Origin: Ancylobacter mangrovi
GTDB lineage: Bacteria > Pseudomonadota > Alphaproteobacteria > Rhizobiales > Xanthobacteraceae
Length of the DNA: 64,000 nucleotides
Direction of reading: 5' to 3'
Assembly (NCBI RefSeq): GCF_024752355.1
Contig: NZ_JANTHZ010000009.1
Span: forward strand, 124,001 to 188,000
The first letter of the stretch is position 1, and the number at the start of each line of letters is the position of its first letter. The notes beneath the pieces were generated by a model. The model made no database searches and was not told the DNA's origin. It saw only the letters and a list, made by a program, of their open reading frames with translations. Below, in pieces: positions 1-10,228 of this stretch. The position numbers and the translations under genes are program-made.

Positions 1-1718
<1,718 letters not shown>

Positions 1719-1722
<4 letters not shown>

Positions 1723-2021
1723 CGGCCGCGCCGCAGGAAGCCACGCCCGATCCGCCGCCCGACCGCATGGGATCGGCGGCCCGGCAGGCGGCCGAGCGCG
1801 CCACCAGCGGGGCGCAGACGCCCGAGCCCTCGCTCGGCGTGCGGCTGGGTCAGATCGGCATTCTGGGCTGGACCATCGTCGTCCCCACCCTGCTGTGCCT
1901 CGTGCTCGGCCGCTGGCTGGACGGCCTGTTCGACAGCGGCGTGTTCTTCTCCGCGCCGCTCATCATGATCGGCGCCGGCTTTGGCTTCTGGTCCGCCTGG
2001 AAATGGATGCATCGCCCGTGA
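1719..2021 (+). CDS. atpQ: N-ATPase AtpI-like assembly protein AtpQ
   Basis: Small membrane protein of 100 residues corresponding to the AtpI-like gene found only in N-ATPase operons. A hydrophilic Pro/Ala-rich leader (residues 1-45) is followed by two hydrophobic segments (about 48-66 and 72-92) separated by a short loop containing RWLDGLFD. The related AtpI family helps assemble the c ring of F-ATPases; the same role here is inferred from homology and position. The ATG overlaps the atpC stop by 4 bp, and the stop overlaps the favoured GTG start of atpR. Confidence 0.8.
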
Positions 2022-2314
2022 CCGACATCGCCACCCATCTCCCGACGGCACAGACCGCGCTCCTCGTCGCGCTCGGGCTGGCGGTCGGCGCGCTGCTCGG
2101 CCTCGTCTATTTCGCGACGCTCAGGTGGAACACCGGCCTCTATCTCGGGCGCAGCTTCGCGCTCGCGCTCGGCCTGCAACTCTTCCGCTTCGCGGTGCTG
2201 GGCGGCGCGTTCTACGCCCTCGCCCGGCTCGGCGCCGGCCCGCTGCTGGCCGCCGCGATCGGCCTGCTGGTCACGCGCCGGTTCTATCTGCGCCGCGCGG
2301 GAGGGCTGCCGTGA
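2018..2314 (+). CDS. atpR: N-ATPase membrane subunit AtpR
   Basis: Small hydrophobic protein of about 98 residues in the position of atpR, a gene specific to N-ATPase operons. Three hydrophobic stretches are visible, with Arg/Tyr-rich turns such as LRWNTGLYLGR between them and RRFYLRR near the end. The GTG at 2018 gives a 4-bp overlap with atpQ and is preferred; an in-frame ATG at 2003 would add five residues. AtpR has been proposed to interact with the c subunit during rotor assembly, which is established only weakly for the family. The stop overlaps atpB by 4 bp. Confidence 0.75.
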   Translation: MTDIATHLPTAQTALLVALGLAVGALLGLVYFATLRWNTGLYLGRSFALALGLQLFRFAVLGGAFYALARLGAGPLLAAAIGLLVTRRFYLRRAGGLP

Positions 2315-3012
2315 ACTCGCCCCTCGTCCTCGAACCGCTGTTCCATGTCGGACCGATCCCCATCACCTCGCCGGTGCTGGTGACGTGGGCGATCATGATC
2401 GCGCTGGCGCTGATCTGCCGCTTCGCCACCGCCCGGCTGACGCTGGAACCCTCCCGCTTCCAGGCGGTGCTGGAGCTGCTGGTGAGCACGGTGGACGGGC
2501 TCGTCGCCGACACCATGCAGAGCGAGCCGGCGCGCTACCGCGCCCTGATCGGCACCATCCTGATCTATGTGCTGATCGCCAACTGGTCGTCCCTGATCCC
2601 CGGCATCGAGCCGCCGACCGCGCATCTCGAGACCGACGCGGCGCTCGCCTTCATCGTGTTCTGTGCGACCATCTATTACGGGGTGCGCGCGCTGGGGCTC
2701 GGCGGCTACCTCCGGACCTTTGCCGAGCCGAGCTGGGTGATGATCCCGCTCAACGTGGTCGAGCAGATCACCCGCACCTTCTCGCTGCTGGTGCGCCTGT
2801 TCGGCAACATCATGAGCGGCGTGTTCGTCATCGGCATCGTGCTCTCGCTCGCCGGCCTGCTGGTGCCGATCCCGTTCATGGCGCTCGATCTGCTGACGGG
2901 CGCCGTGCAGGCCTACATCTTCGCCGTCCTCGCCTGCGTCTTCATCGGCGCGGCCATCAGCGAGGGACAGGCGTCCCGGAAGTCCGACGGAAAGGAGCCG
3001 ACAAGCCCATGA
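2311..3012 (+). CDS. atpB: N-ATPase F0 subunit a, AtpB
   Basis: Membrane subunit a, which forms the ion half-channels against the c ring, 233 residues. Five to six hydrophobic segments are visible. The conserved block around EQITRTFSLLVRLFGNIMSG supplies the essential Arg (in VRLFGN) of subunit a, and the C-terminal segment LLTGAVQAYIFAVLACVFI is the typical last helix of the family. The GTG start overlaps the atpR stop, and the stop overlaps the atpE start by 4 bp. The upstream frame continues open, but the start chosen here matches the length of known N-ATPase a subunits. Confidence 0.9.
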   Translation: MNSPLVLEPLFHVGPIPITSPVLVTWAIMIALALICRFATARLTLEPSRFQAVLELLVSTVDGLVADTMQSEPARYRALIGTILIYVLIANWSSLIPGIEPPTAHLETDAALAFIVFCATIYYGVRALGLGGYLRTFAEPSWVMIPLNVVEQITRTFSLLVRLFGNIMSGVFVIGIVLSLAGLLVPIPFMALDLLTGAVQAYIFAVLACVFIGAAISEGQASRKSDGKEPTSP

Positions 3013-3257
3013 ACATATCGATCGAAGCCGTCAGCATCCTCGCCGCGGCGCTTGCCGTCTCCTTCGGGGCGATCGGGCCGGCGCTGGGCGAGGGGCGCGC
3101 CGTCGCCGCGGCGATGGACGCCATCGCCCGCCAGCCGGAAGCCGCCGGCACGATCTCGCGCACGTTGTTCGTCGGCCTCGCCATGATCGAGACCATGGCG
3201 ATCTACTGCCTGGTCATCGCGTTGCTCGTGCTCTTCGCCAACCCCTTCATCAAGTGA
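3009..3257 (+). CDS. atpE: N-ATPase rotor subunit c, AtpE
   Basis: Proteolipid c subunit of the rotor ring, 82 residues forming one helical hairpin with the polar loop RQP at 41-43. Helix 2 holds the ion-binding carboxylate E61 in MIETMAIY, and helix 1 holds a second carboxylate, E28, in ALGEGR. Relative to the Na+-binding ring of Ilyobacter (Q32, E65, S66, T67, Y70) the equivalents are E28, E61, T62, M63 and Y66. Two carboxylates are typical of N-ATPase c subunits. Whether the coupling ion is Na+ or H+ cannot be decided from the sequence. The gene overlaps atpB by 4 bp and is followed 13 bp later by atpF. Confidence 0.93.
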   Translation: MNISIEAVSILAAALAVSFGAIGPALGEGRAVAAAMDAIARQPEAAGTISRTLFVGLAMIETMAIYCLVIALLVLFANPFIK

Positions 3258-3270
3258 GTGTCGTCAGGCG

Positions 3271-4047
3271 ATGCAGATCGACTGGTGGACCCTCGGCCTC
3301 CAGACCGCCAACGTCCTCGTCCTCGTCTGGATTCTCGGCCGGTTTCTGTTCCGGCCGGTGGCCGGCATGATCGAGCAGCGGCGCGTGCTGGCCTCGAAGG
3401 CGCTCGACGACGCCCGCGTCGCGCAGGCGGCGGCGGAGGCCGCGCGCGCTGAGGCCGAGCGGACGACGGCGGATCTTGCCCGGTCGCGCGCCGACGCGCT
3501 GAAGAAGGCCGCGCAGGAGGCGGAGGCCGAGAAGCAGGGCATCATCGCCGCTGCCCGCACGGAGGCGGAGCGGGTGCGCGAGGCGGCGAAGGCCGACATC
3601 GCCCGCGCCCGCGCCGACGAAGCCGCCGCCGCGCGGGGGCGGGCCAGCGCGCTGGCGCTCGACATCGCCGACAAGCTGCTCTCCCGCCTGCCGGAACAGG
3701 CCCGCATCGACGGCTTCATCCCCGGCCTCGCCGAGGGGCTGGCCGCCCTGCCCGACGAGATCCGCGCCGGCCTCGGCGCCGACGGCCATCCGGTGCGGCT
3801 GAAGGCGGCACGTGCGCTCTCCGATGCCGAGGTGAACGCCTGCCGCGAGCAGCTCTCCAGGGCGCTCGGCCGGCCGGTCGAGATCGCCTGCGAGACCGAC
3901 CCGGCCCTGATCGCCGGGCTGGAGCTCGACATGCCGCACGCGGCCGTGCGCAACAGCCTGCGGGCGGACCTCGACCGGGTGGCCGGAGCGCTCGCCAAGG
4001 GTAGCAAGGCGGGGGCGCCGGGCAGCAACGGGAGCGCGACGCCATGA
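3271..4047 (+). CDS. atpF: N-ATPase F0 subunit b, AtpF
   Basis: Peripheral stalk subunit, 258 residues and much longer than the usual 155-residue b subunit, as in other N-ATPases where it may also cover the missing delta function. One N-terminal membrane helix (about residues 8-25, ending FLFRPV) leads into a long Ala/Glu/Arg-rich coiled coil (about 40-140). A globular C-terminal region (about 150-245) resembles the delta-like part. No separate delta gene is present in this operon, which fits. The stop overlaps the atpA start by 4 bp. Confidence 0.88.
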   Translation: MQIDWWTLGLQTANVLVLVWILGRFLFRPVAGMIEQRRVLASKALDDARVAQAAAEAARAEAERTTADLARSRADALKKAAQEAEAEKQGIIAAARTEAERVREAAKADIARARADEAAAARGRASALALDIADKLLSRLPEQARIDGFIPGLAEGLAALPDEIRAGLGADGHPVRLKAARALSDAEVNACREQLSRALGRPVEIACETDPALIAGLELDMPHAAVRNSLRADLDRVAGALAKGSKAGAPGSNGSATP

Positions 4048-5612
4048 CCACGACCGGCAACGACACGGCAATGACGGCCGCCCCTGCCTCCGACGCCGAC
4101 GGCGCCGCCCGCGAATGGCTGGCGCGCAGCCGCGACGAACTGGCCCAGGTGACGCTCGGCCCCGAGGCGACCTCGATCGGCCGGGTCGAGCGCGTTGCCG
4201 ACGCCATCGCACAGGTCTCGGGCCTGCCCGAGGTGCGGCTCAACGAGCTGCTGCATTTCGAGGGCGGGCAGACCGGCTTCGCCCTCACCCTCGACCGGGA
4301 TTCCATCAGCGCCGTCATCCTCGACGCGGCGAGCACGGTCGAGGCCGGCACCAAGGTCTCGCGCACCGGCGCGGTGGTGCAGGTGCCGGTCGGCCCCGGC
4401 CTGCTCGGGCGCATCGTCGATCCGCTGGGCCGGCCGCGCGACGGGGGCGAGGCGGTGGTCGCGGAGGCCTATCACCCGATCGAGCGTCCCGCCCCGGCGA
4501 TCATCGAGCGCGACCTCGTCACCGAGCAGGTCGACACCGGCCTCTTGGTGGTGGACGCCCTCTTCACCCTCGGGCGCGGCCAGCGCGAGCTCATCATCGG
4601 CGACCGGGCGACCGGCAAGACGGCCATCGCCGTCGACACCATCATCAGCCAGAAGGACTCGGACATCGTCTGCGTCTATGTCGCCGTCGGCCAGCGCGCG
4701 ACCGCCGTGGAGCGGGTCATCGAGGCGGTGCGGCAGCACGGCGCGCCGGAGAAGTGCATCTTCGTGGTCGCCTCCGCCGCCGACGCGCCGGGCCTGCAGT
4801 GGATCGCCCCCTTCGCCGGCACCACCATCGCCGAATATTTCCGCGACCGCGGCCAGCACGCGCTGATCGTCATCGACGACCTGACCAAGCACGCCGCCAC
4901 CCATCGCGAGCTGGCGCTGCTGACGCGCGAGCCGGCGGGGCGCGAGGCCTATCCCGGCGACGTGTTCTATCTCCATGCGCGGCTGCTGGAGCGTGCCGCC
5001 AAGCTCTCGAAGGAGCTCGGCTCCGGCTCGCTCACCGCGCTGCCCATCGCCGAGACCGATGCCGGCAACCTCTCCGCCTATATCCCGACCAACCTGATCT
5101 CGATCACCGACGGGCAGATCGTGCTCGGCTCGCAGCTCTTCGCCGCCAACCAGCGGCCGGCAGTGGATGTCGGCCTCAGCGTCAGCCGGGTGGGCGGAAA
5201 GGCGCAGCATCCCGCGCTGCGGCAGGTCTCCGGGCGGATCCGGCTCGACTATTCTCAGTTCCTCGAACTGGAGATGTTCTCGCGCTTCGGCGGCATTGCC
5301 GACACCCGGGTGAAGGCACAGATGACGCGCGGCGAGCGCATCCGCGCGCTGCTCTCGCAGCCCCGCTTCGCCACGCTGCGGCCGGTCGACGAGATCGCGC
5401 TGCTGGCCGCACTCTCGGCCGGGGTGCTGGACGACATGCCGGTGGAGGCGATGCCGGAGCTGCGGACCCGGCTTCCCGGCCATCTCGACGCCGCCGTTCC
5501 CGACGCCGCGAAATCGCTGGAGGCGGACGCGAAGCTGGACGACACCTTGCGCGACACGCTGGTCGCGAGCGTGCGCGCCCTCGCCGCCGGGCTGAAGGGC
5601 AAAGGCACATGA
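4044..5612 (+). CDS. atpA: N-ATPase alpha subunit AtpA
   Basis: Regulatory nucleotide-binding alpha subunit of F1, 522 residues. The P-loop is [10 protein letters not shown]. The block [12 protein letters not shown] provides the Walker B strand, and the family motif [15 protein letters not shown] is complete. An acidic-Ala N-terminal extension of about 25 residues precedes the conserved fold. The ATG overlaps the atpF stop by 4 bp. The C-terminus carries the helical bundle with GLKGKGT. The long antisense frame across this gene is a codon-bias shadow. Confidence 0.95.
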   Translation: MTTTGNDTAMTAAPASDADGAAREWLARSRDELAQVTLGPEATSIGRVERVADAIAQVSGLPEVRLNELLHFEGGQTGFALTLDRDSISAVILDAASTVEAGTKVSRTGAVVQVPVGPGLLGRIVDPLGRPRDGGEAVVAEAYHPIERPAPAIIERDLVTEQVDTGLLVVDALFTLGRGQRELIIGDRATGKTAIAVDTIISQKDSDIVCVYVAVGQRATAVERVIEAVRQHGAPEKCIFVVASAADAPGLQWIAPFAGTTIAEYFRDRGQHALIVIDDLTKHAATHRELALLTREPAGREAYPGDVFYLHARLLERAAKLSKELGSGSLTALPIAETDAGNLSAYIPTNLISITDGQIVLGSQLFAANQRPAVDVGLSVSRVGGKAQHPALRQVSGRIRLDYSQFLELEMFSRFGGIADTRVKAQMTRGERIRALLSQPRFATLRPVDEIALLAALSAGVLDDMPVEAMPELRTRLPGHLDAAVPDAAKSLEADAKLDDTLRDTLVASVRALAAGLKGKGT

Positions 5613-5634
5613 GGCCGCAGGTGAGGGCTTCCCC

Positions 5635-6492
5635 ATGAGCGAGCGGCTGAGCGACGTCGTCGTCCGCATCCAGTCGGTGCAGCAGCTCTCGGCCGTGATC
5701 GCAGCGATGCGCGGCATCTCGGCGGCGCGCTCGCGCGAGGCGCGCGGCCAGCTCGACGGCGTGCGCGCCTATGCCGAGACCATCGCGGTCGCCATCGGCG
5801 ACGCGCTGGAGCATTTGCCGTCCGGCCCGCCCGTCGCCGCCGCGCCGGCCGAGGACCGCCACGCTATCGTGGCGCTGTGCGCCGAGCAGGGCTTCGCCGG
5901 CACCTTCAACGAGCGTGTGTTCGACGCGGTGGAAGAGCGGATGAAGCGGACGCCGGGAACGACGCGGCTTCTCCTCGTCGGCGATCGCGGCCTGATGGCG
6001 GCGGGCGAGCGGCGCTTCGACGTCTCGTGGTCGGCGGCGATGATCGCCCATGTCGGCCAGGCGACCTCGCTCGCCAACCGGATCGTCGAGGAGCTCTACC
6101 GCGCGCTCGACCAGGACGAGGTGCGCAGCGTGTCGATCGTCCACGCCTTCCCCGGCGCCTCGGCGACGGTCGACGTGCGCGAGCGGGTGCTCATCCCGTT
6201 CGACTATGCGCGCTTCCCGATCGACGCCCGCAGCCAGCGTCCGCTGGTGACGCTGCCGCCCGACATCCTGCTGGCGCGCCTCGCCGAGGAATACATCTTC
6301 GCCGAGCTGTGCGAGGCGGTGATCCAGTCCTTCGCCGCCGAGAACGAAGCACGCATGCGGGCGATGATCGCCGCCAAGAGCAATGTCGAGCACACGCTCG
6401 ACGACCTCGTCGCCCGCTCGCGCCGGCTGCGGCAGGAGGAGATCACCAACGAGATCCTCGAGCTCTCCAGCACCGAGACCGACGCGAACTAG
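5635..6492 (+). CDS. atpG: N-ATPase gamma subunit AtpG
   Basis: Central stalk gamma subunit, 285 residues. The N-terminal helix carries the family pattern RIQSVQQLSAVIAAMRGISA. The C-terminal helix shows the conserved arrangement of AENEARMRAMIAAKSN followed by a run ending in RQEEITNEI. The middle Rossmann-like domain is visible as alternating hydrophobic stretches. It starts 22 bp after atpA, with a GGTGAGGG purine stretch upstream. It is the last gene of the operon; the next gene converges 15 bp away with no clear intrinsic terminator between them. Confidence 0.92.
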   Translation: MSERLSDVVVRIQSVQQLSAVIAAMRGISAARSREARGQLDGVRAYAETIAVAIGDALEHLPSGPPVAAAPAEDRHAIVALCAEQGFAGTFNERVFDAVEERMKRTPGTTRLLLVGDRGLMAAGERRFDVSWSAAMIAHVGQATSLANRIVEELYRALDQDEVRSVSIVHAFPGASATVDVRERVLIPFDYARFPIDARSQRPLVTLPPDILLARLAEEYIFAELCEAVIQSFAAENEARMRAMIAAKSNVEHTLDDLVARSRRLRQEEITNEILELSSTETDAN

Positions 6493-6507
6493 GCGACGGG
6501 CCCGCCC

Positions 6508-8337
6508 TCACCGCCCGTCCGGCAGGGCGAAGACGGTGAGCTGGCCGCCGAGCGCGGTGTAGCTGCTCAGCGCCGCATAGGCGTCCTTGGCGCCCGATCC
6601 CGCATTCGGATCGGTGAGCCCGGCGGCGAGGCCGATGCCGGCCCATCCGCCGATGCCGGACAGCACGGCGACATATTGCCGGCCTCGATGCTCATAGGTC
6701 ATGACGTTGCCGACGATGCCCGAGGGCGTCTTGAAGCGGAAAAGCTCCTTGCCCGTCTTCGCGTCGACGGCCTTCAGATAGCCTTCCAGCGTGCCGTAGA
6801 ACACCACGCCGCCGGCGGTGGCGAGCGCACCGGACCAGACCGAGAAGCGCTCGGGTATGGTCCAGGCGACGCGGCCCTTGAGGTTGTCCCAGGCGATGAA
6901 GCTGCCGGTGTGCCCGTCCTTCGCGTCGGGCGCGGGATACATGGTCAGCGTCGCGCCGACATAGGGCTGGCCGACCGCGTAGTCGACGAAGAACGGCTCG
7001 TAATCCATGCACATGTGGCTGGTCGGCACGTAGAACAGACCGGTGTCGGGCGACCAGGCCGCCGGCTGCTGGTTCTTCGAGCCCAGCGCCGCCGGGCAGA
7101 TGCCCTGATAGGTCACGTCCTCGCCCTCGGCCTCGGTGCCGTATTTCGGGTCGAGGATCGGGCGGCCATAGGTCGGGCTCGCCTTGTCGAGGTCGATGCC
7201 CTTGGCCCAGTTCACGCTCGGGTCGAACTTCTCCGCCACCAGCAGTTCGCCCGTGGCGCGGTCGAGCGTGTAGGCGAAGCCGTTGCGGTCGAAATGGGTG
7301 AGCAGCGTGCGCAGGCGCCCGTCGACCATCTGGTCGGTCAGGATCATCTCGTTGACGCCGTCATAGTCCCACTGGTCGTGCGGCGTCATCTGGTAGACCC
7401 AGCGGGCGACGCCGGTGTCGGCATCGCGGGCGAAGATGGTCATCGCCCATTTGTTGTCACCCGGACGCTGCGAGGGGTTCCACGTGCCGGGATTGGCACT
7501 GCCGTAATAGACGAGGTTCAGCTTCGAGTCGTAGGCGAACCAGCCCCAGGGCGCGCCGCCGCCGATCTTCCACTGCTCACCCTCCCAGCTCTTCAGCGAG
7601 GAATCCGGGCCGACCGGCTTGCCGAGCTCGGTGGTCTTCTCCGGGTCGATCAGCATCTGCGCATCCGGCCCGGTCGAATAGGCCCGCCAGGCGAGCGTGC
7701 CGTCCTTGATGTTGTAGGCGCTGATGTGCCCGCGCGCGCCGAACTCCGCGCCCGCTATGCCGACGATCAGCTTGTCCTTCACCGGCATCACGGTGGCGGT
7801 GTTGGATTCGCCGCGCTTCGGATCGCCATTCGCGACGCGCCAGCGCACCGCGCCTGTCCTGGCGTCGAGCGCGACGATGGTCGTGTCGGCCTGATGGAGA
7901 AACACCATGCCCTGCGCATAGGCGAGGCCGCGATAGACGAGATCGCAGCACATGATGGCCGCCACCTCGTTGTCCTGCCGCGGCTCGTACTTCCACAGGA
8001 TGCGCCCCTCATGGTCGAGATCGAGCGCGTAAACATTGTTCGGGAACGGGGTGTGGACATACATGATCCCGTCGACGACCAGCGGGCTGCCTTCATGTCC
8101 CCTGAGAACGCCGGTCGAGAAGGTCCAGAAAACCTTCAGCTTTCCGACATTTTCGGCATTGATCTGGTCGAGCCGCGAATAGCGGGTGTTGGCGTAGTCC
8201 AGCGTCTGGATCACCTGCTGCGCGGGATCGGCGATCCGCGCCGGCACGTCGTCCCCGGCATGGGCGGAGAGCGCACCCGCCAGCAGTGCCGCGCCTGCCG
8301 CGACACCGACCATTCCCGCTGCGGCCATAACCCTCAT
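6508..8337 (-). CDS. Periplasmic PQQ-dependent alcohol dehydrogenase, lanthanide-type (XoxF/ExaF-like)
   Basis: Quinoprotein alcohol dehydrogenase of the methanol/ethanol family, 609 residues, acting in the periplasm. A signal peptide (residues 1-27, cleavage near SAHA-G) supports the ATG at 8337; the frame extends 70 codons upstream, but that part is Arg-rich and not family-like. The vicinal disulfide C130-C131 lies in MCCDLVYRG. The catalytic Asp is D324 in QWDYDGVNE. The residue two further on is D326, the extra carboxylate that marks lanthanide-dependent enzymes, where calcium-type MxaF has Ala. Family tryptophan-docking blocks such as [12 protein letters not shown] are present. No partner cytochrome or pqq gene lies in the window, so the electron acceptor is unknown. 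Methanol, ethanol or another alcohol could be the substrate. Confidence 0.88.
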   Translation of the reverse strand: MRVMAAAGMVGVAAGAALLAGALSAHAGDDVPARIADPAQQVIQTLDYANTRYSRLDQINAENVGKLKVFWTFSTGVLRGHEGSPLVVDGIMYVHTPFPNNVYALDLDHEGRILWKYEPRQDNEVAAIMCCDLVYRGLAYAQGMVFLHQADTTIVALDARTGAVRWRVANGDPKRGESNTATVMPVKDKLIVGIAGAEFGARGHISAYNIKDGTLAWRAYSTGPDAQMLIDPEKTTELGKPVGPDSSLKSWEGEQWKIGGGAPWGWFAYDSKLNLVYYGSANPGTWNPSQRPGDNKWAMTIFARDADTGVARWVYQMTPHDQWDYDGVNEMILTDQMVDGRLRTLLTHFDRNGFAYTLDRATGELLVAEKFDPSVNWAKGIDLDKASPTYGRPILDPKYGTEAEGEDVTYQGICPAALGSKNQQPAAWSPDTGLFYVPTSHMCMDYEPFFVDYAVGQPYVGATLTMYPAPDAKDGHTGSFIAWDNLKGRVAWTIPERFSVWSGALATAGGVVFYGTLEGYLKAVDAKTGKELFRFKTPSGIVGNVMTYEHRGRQYVAVLSGIGGWAGIGLAAGLTDPNAGSGAKDAYAALSSYTALGGQLTVFALPDGR

Positions 8338-8611
8338 GCGTCTCTCCCAGCCGACGGAAGCCGGTTGGTCCGGCCTCTCATTGCCGGAAGGGATAGCATG
8401 CGGAGCCTTGCCGGCGACAATTGACCAGATGCCGCTGCCGTAACGAAATGGGCCGCCTCGCCTCTTCCCGTCCGGCGTGGTCTGGCTTCGGCCGAGCAGC
8501 CCGTGAAAAAACCCACGCCGGCTACGGGAATGGCCACCGGTAGGCACATGCCGCCGGAAATGTGACCGGACGGGTTGCCAGCCGGGCTCGGCACGCTAAT
8601 CTCCGTTAGCC

Positions 8612-10228
8612 ATGACACATGGACATTCCTGGTGGCACGGCGCCGTCATCTATCAGATCTATCCACGCTCCTTCAAAGACACCTCGGCCGACGGCATCGG
8701 CGACCTTCAGGGCATCGCCGACGAGCTGGACTACGTGGCCGAGCTGGGGGTTGACGCGATCTGGATCTCCCCGTTCCAGAAGTCGCCGATGAAGGACTAT
8801 GGCTACGACGTCGAGGACTACGTCGCGGTCGATCCGCTGTTCGGCACGCTCGACGACGTGCGCGCGCTGATCGAGGAGGCACACAAGCGCGGCCTGAAGG
8901 TGCTGATGGACCAGGTGCTGAGCCACACCTCCGACCAGCACGCATGGTTCAGGGAAAGTCGCGCCTCGCGCACCAACGACAAGGCCGACTGGTACGTCTG
9001 GACCGATCCCCGGCCCGATGGAACGCCGCCTAACAATTGGCTGTCGGTGTTCGGTGGCCCGTCCTGGCACTGGGAGCCGCGGCGCGACCAGTATTACCTG
9101 CACAATTTCCTGACCGCCCAGCCCGACCTCAACTACCACAACCCCGAGGTGCAGGACGCGGTGCTGGACGCGTGCCGCTTCTGGCTCGAGCTCGGCGTCG
9201 ACGGGTTCCGGCTCGACGTGTGCGCCTTCTACTTCCACGACGCGCAGCTTCGCGACAACCCGCCGGCCGAGACCTCGCCGCTCGGCAGCCAGTTCAACTT
9301 CAATCCCTATTCGTTCCAGCAGCATGTCCGCGACATCGGGCAGGAGGAGAACCTGCCCTTCCTCGAGCGCCTGCGCGCGCTGGTCGACGAATATGGCGAC
9401 CGCGTCCTGCTCGGCGAGCTGAACGAGAGCGACGGCGTGCGGCTGCACAAGGACTATACCGGCCCCGGCCGGCTGCACCTCGCCTATGGCTACTGGCTGC
9501 TCGGCTCGCAGCATGTCGACGGGGACGTGATCCGCGAGCTGTCCGAACGGCTCGGCCACCAGCCGGAGGACGGCCTGCCCTGCTGGTCGCTCGACAATCA
9601 CGATTTCATGCGCGCCGCCTCGCGCCTGCGGCAGGGCGACGACCATCCCGATTTCACCATCACCGTGCTGGCCGCGCTGTCGTGCCTTCGCGGGGCGCTA
9701 TGCCTCTATCAGGGCAGCGAGCTCGGCCTGCCGGAGGCGGAGGTGCCATTCGAACGGCTGCTCGATCCGTATGGGCGCGAGTTCTACCCCTCCTTCAAGG
9801 GCCGCGACGGCGCGCGCACGCCGATCCCGTGGCGGCACGATGCCGACCATTGCGGGTTCAGCACCGTCGAGCCGTGGCTCCCCATCCCCGAGGAGCATCG
9901 CCGCCGCTCCGTGGACCTGCAGGAGCGTGAGCCGGGCTCGGCGCTGAACCGCATGCGGCGGTTCCTGAAATGGCGCCGCGAGCAGCCGGCGCTGCGCGGC
10001 AACGACCTCTCCTTCTATCCCGCCCACAAGAACCTTCTCGTCTTCGAGCGCGGCAACGCGGAAGACGGGGTCCTGTGCGTCTTCAACCTGAGCGATGCGG
10101 CATGCGAGGTACCCCTCGCCTCGATCCCGCTTGGCGAAGATCTCGTCGGCCACGGCTTCGGGGCGACGCGGCGCGGCGAGGCGCTGCATGTCGAGCCCTG
10201 GGGCGCTCATTTCGGCACCATCGCATGA
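8612..10228 (+). CDS. GH13 alpha-glucosidase (GH13_23-like)
   Basis: Cytoplasmic alpha-glucosidase of glycoside hydrolase family 13, 538 residues, no signal peptide. The catalytic triad is visible: nucleophile D202 in GFRLDVC, acid/base E269 in LLGELNE, and D331 in the NHD motif of SLDNHDF. Region I reads DQVLSHTSDQH, as in transglycosylating GH13_23 enzymes, where Ser replaces the usual Asn. It hydrolyses or transfers alpha-linked glucose from small sugars. The ATG lacks a strong ribosome site. Its stop overlaps the start of a second GH13 gene by 4 bp, so the two are co-translated. No sugar transporter adjoins the pair. Confidence 0.92.
   Translation: MTHGHSWWHGAVIYQIYPRSFKDTSADGIGDLQGIADELDYVAELGVDAIWISPFQKSPMKDYGYDVEDYVAVDPLFGTLDDVRALIEEAHKRGLKVLMDQVLSHTSDQHAWFRESRASRTNDKADWYVWTDPRPDGTPPNNWLSVFGGPSWHWEPRRDQYYLHNFLTAQPDLNYHNPEVQDAVLDACRFWLELGVDGFRLDVCAFYFHDAQLRDNPPAETSPLGSQFNFNPYSFQQHVRDIGQEENLPFLERLRALVDEYGDRVLLGELNESDGVRLHKDYTGPGRLHLAYGYWLLGSQHVDGDVIRELSERLGHQPEDGLPCWSLDNHDFMRAASRLRQGDDHPDFTITVLAALSCLRGALCLYQGSELGLPEAEVPFERLLDPYGREFYPSFKGRDGARTPIPWRHDADHCGFSTVEPWLPIPEEHRRRSVDLQEREPGSALNRMRRFLKWRREQPALRGNDLSFYPAHKNLLVFERGNAEDGVLCVFNLSDAACEVPLASIPLGEDLVGHGFGATRRGEALHVEPWGAHFGTIA

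Noticed and set aside
3264..5717. 817-codon minus-strand open frame across atpF and atpA
   Set aside because: Antisense shadow of strongly conserved ATPase genes.
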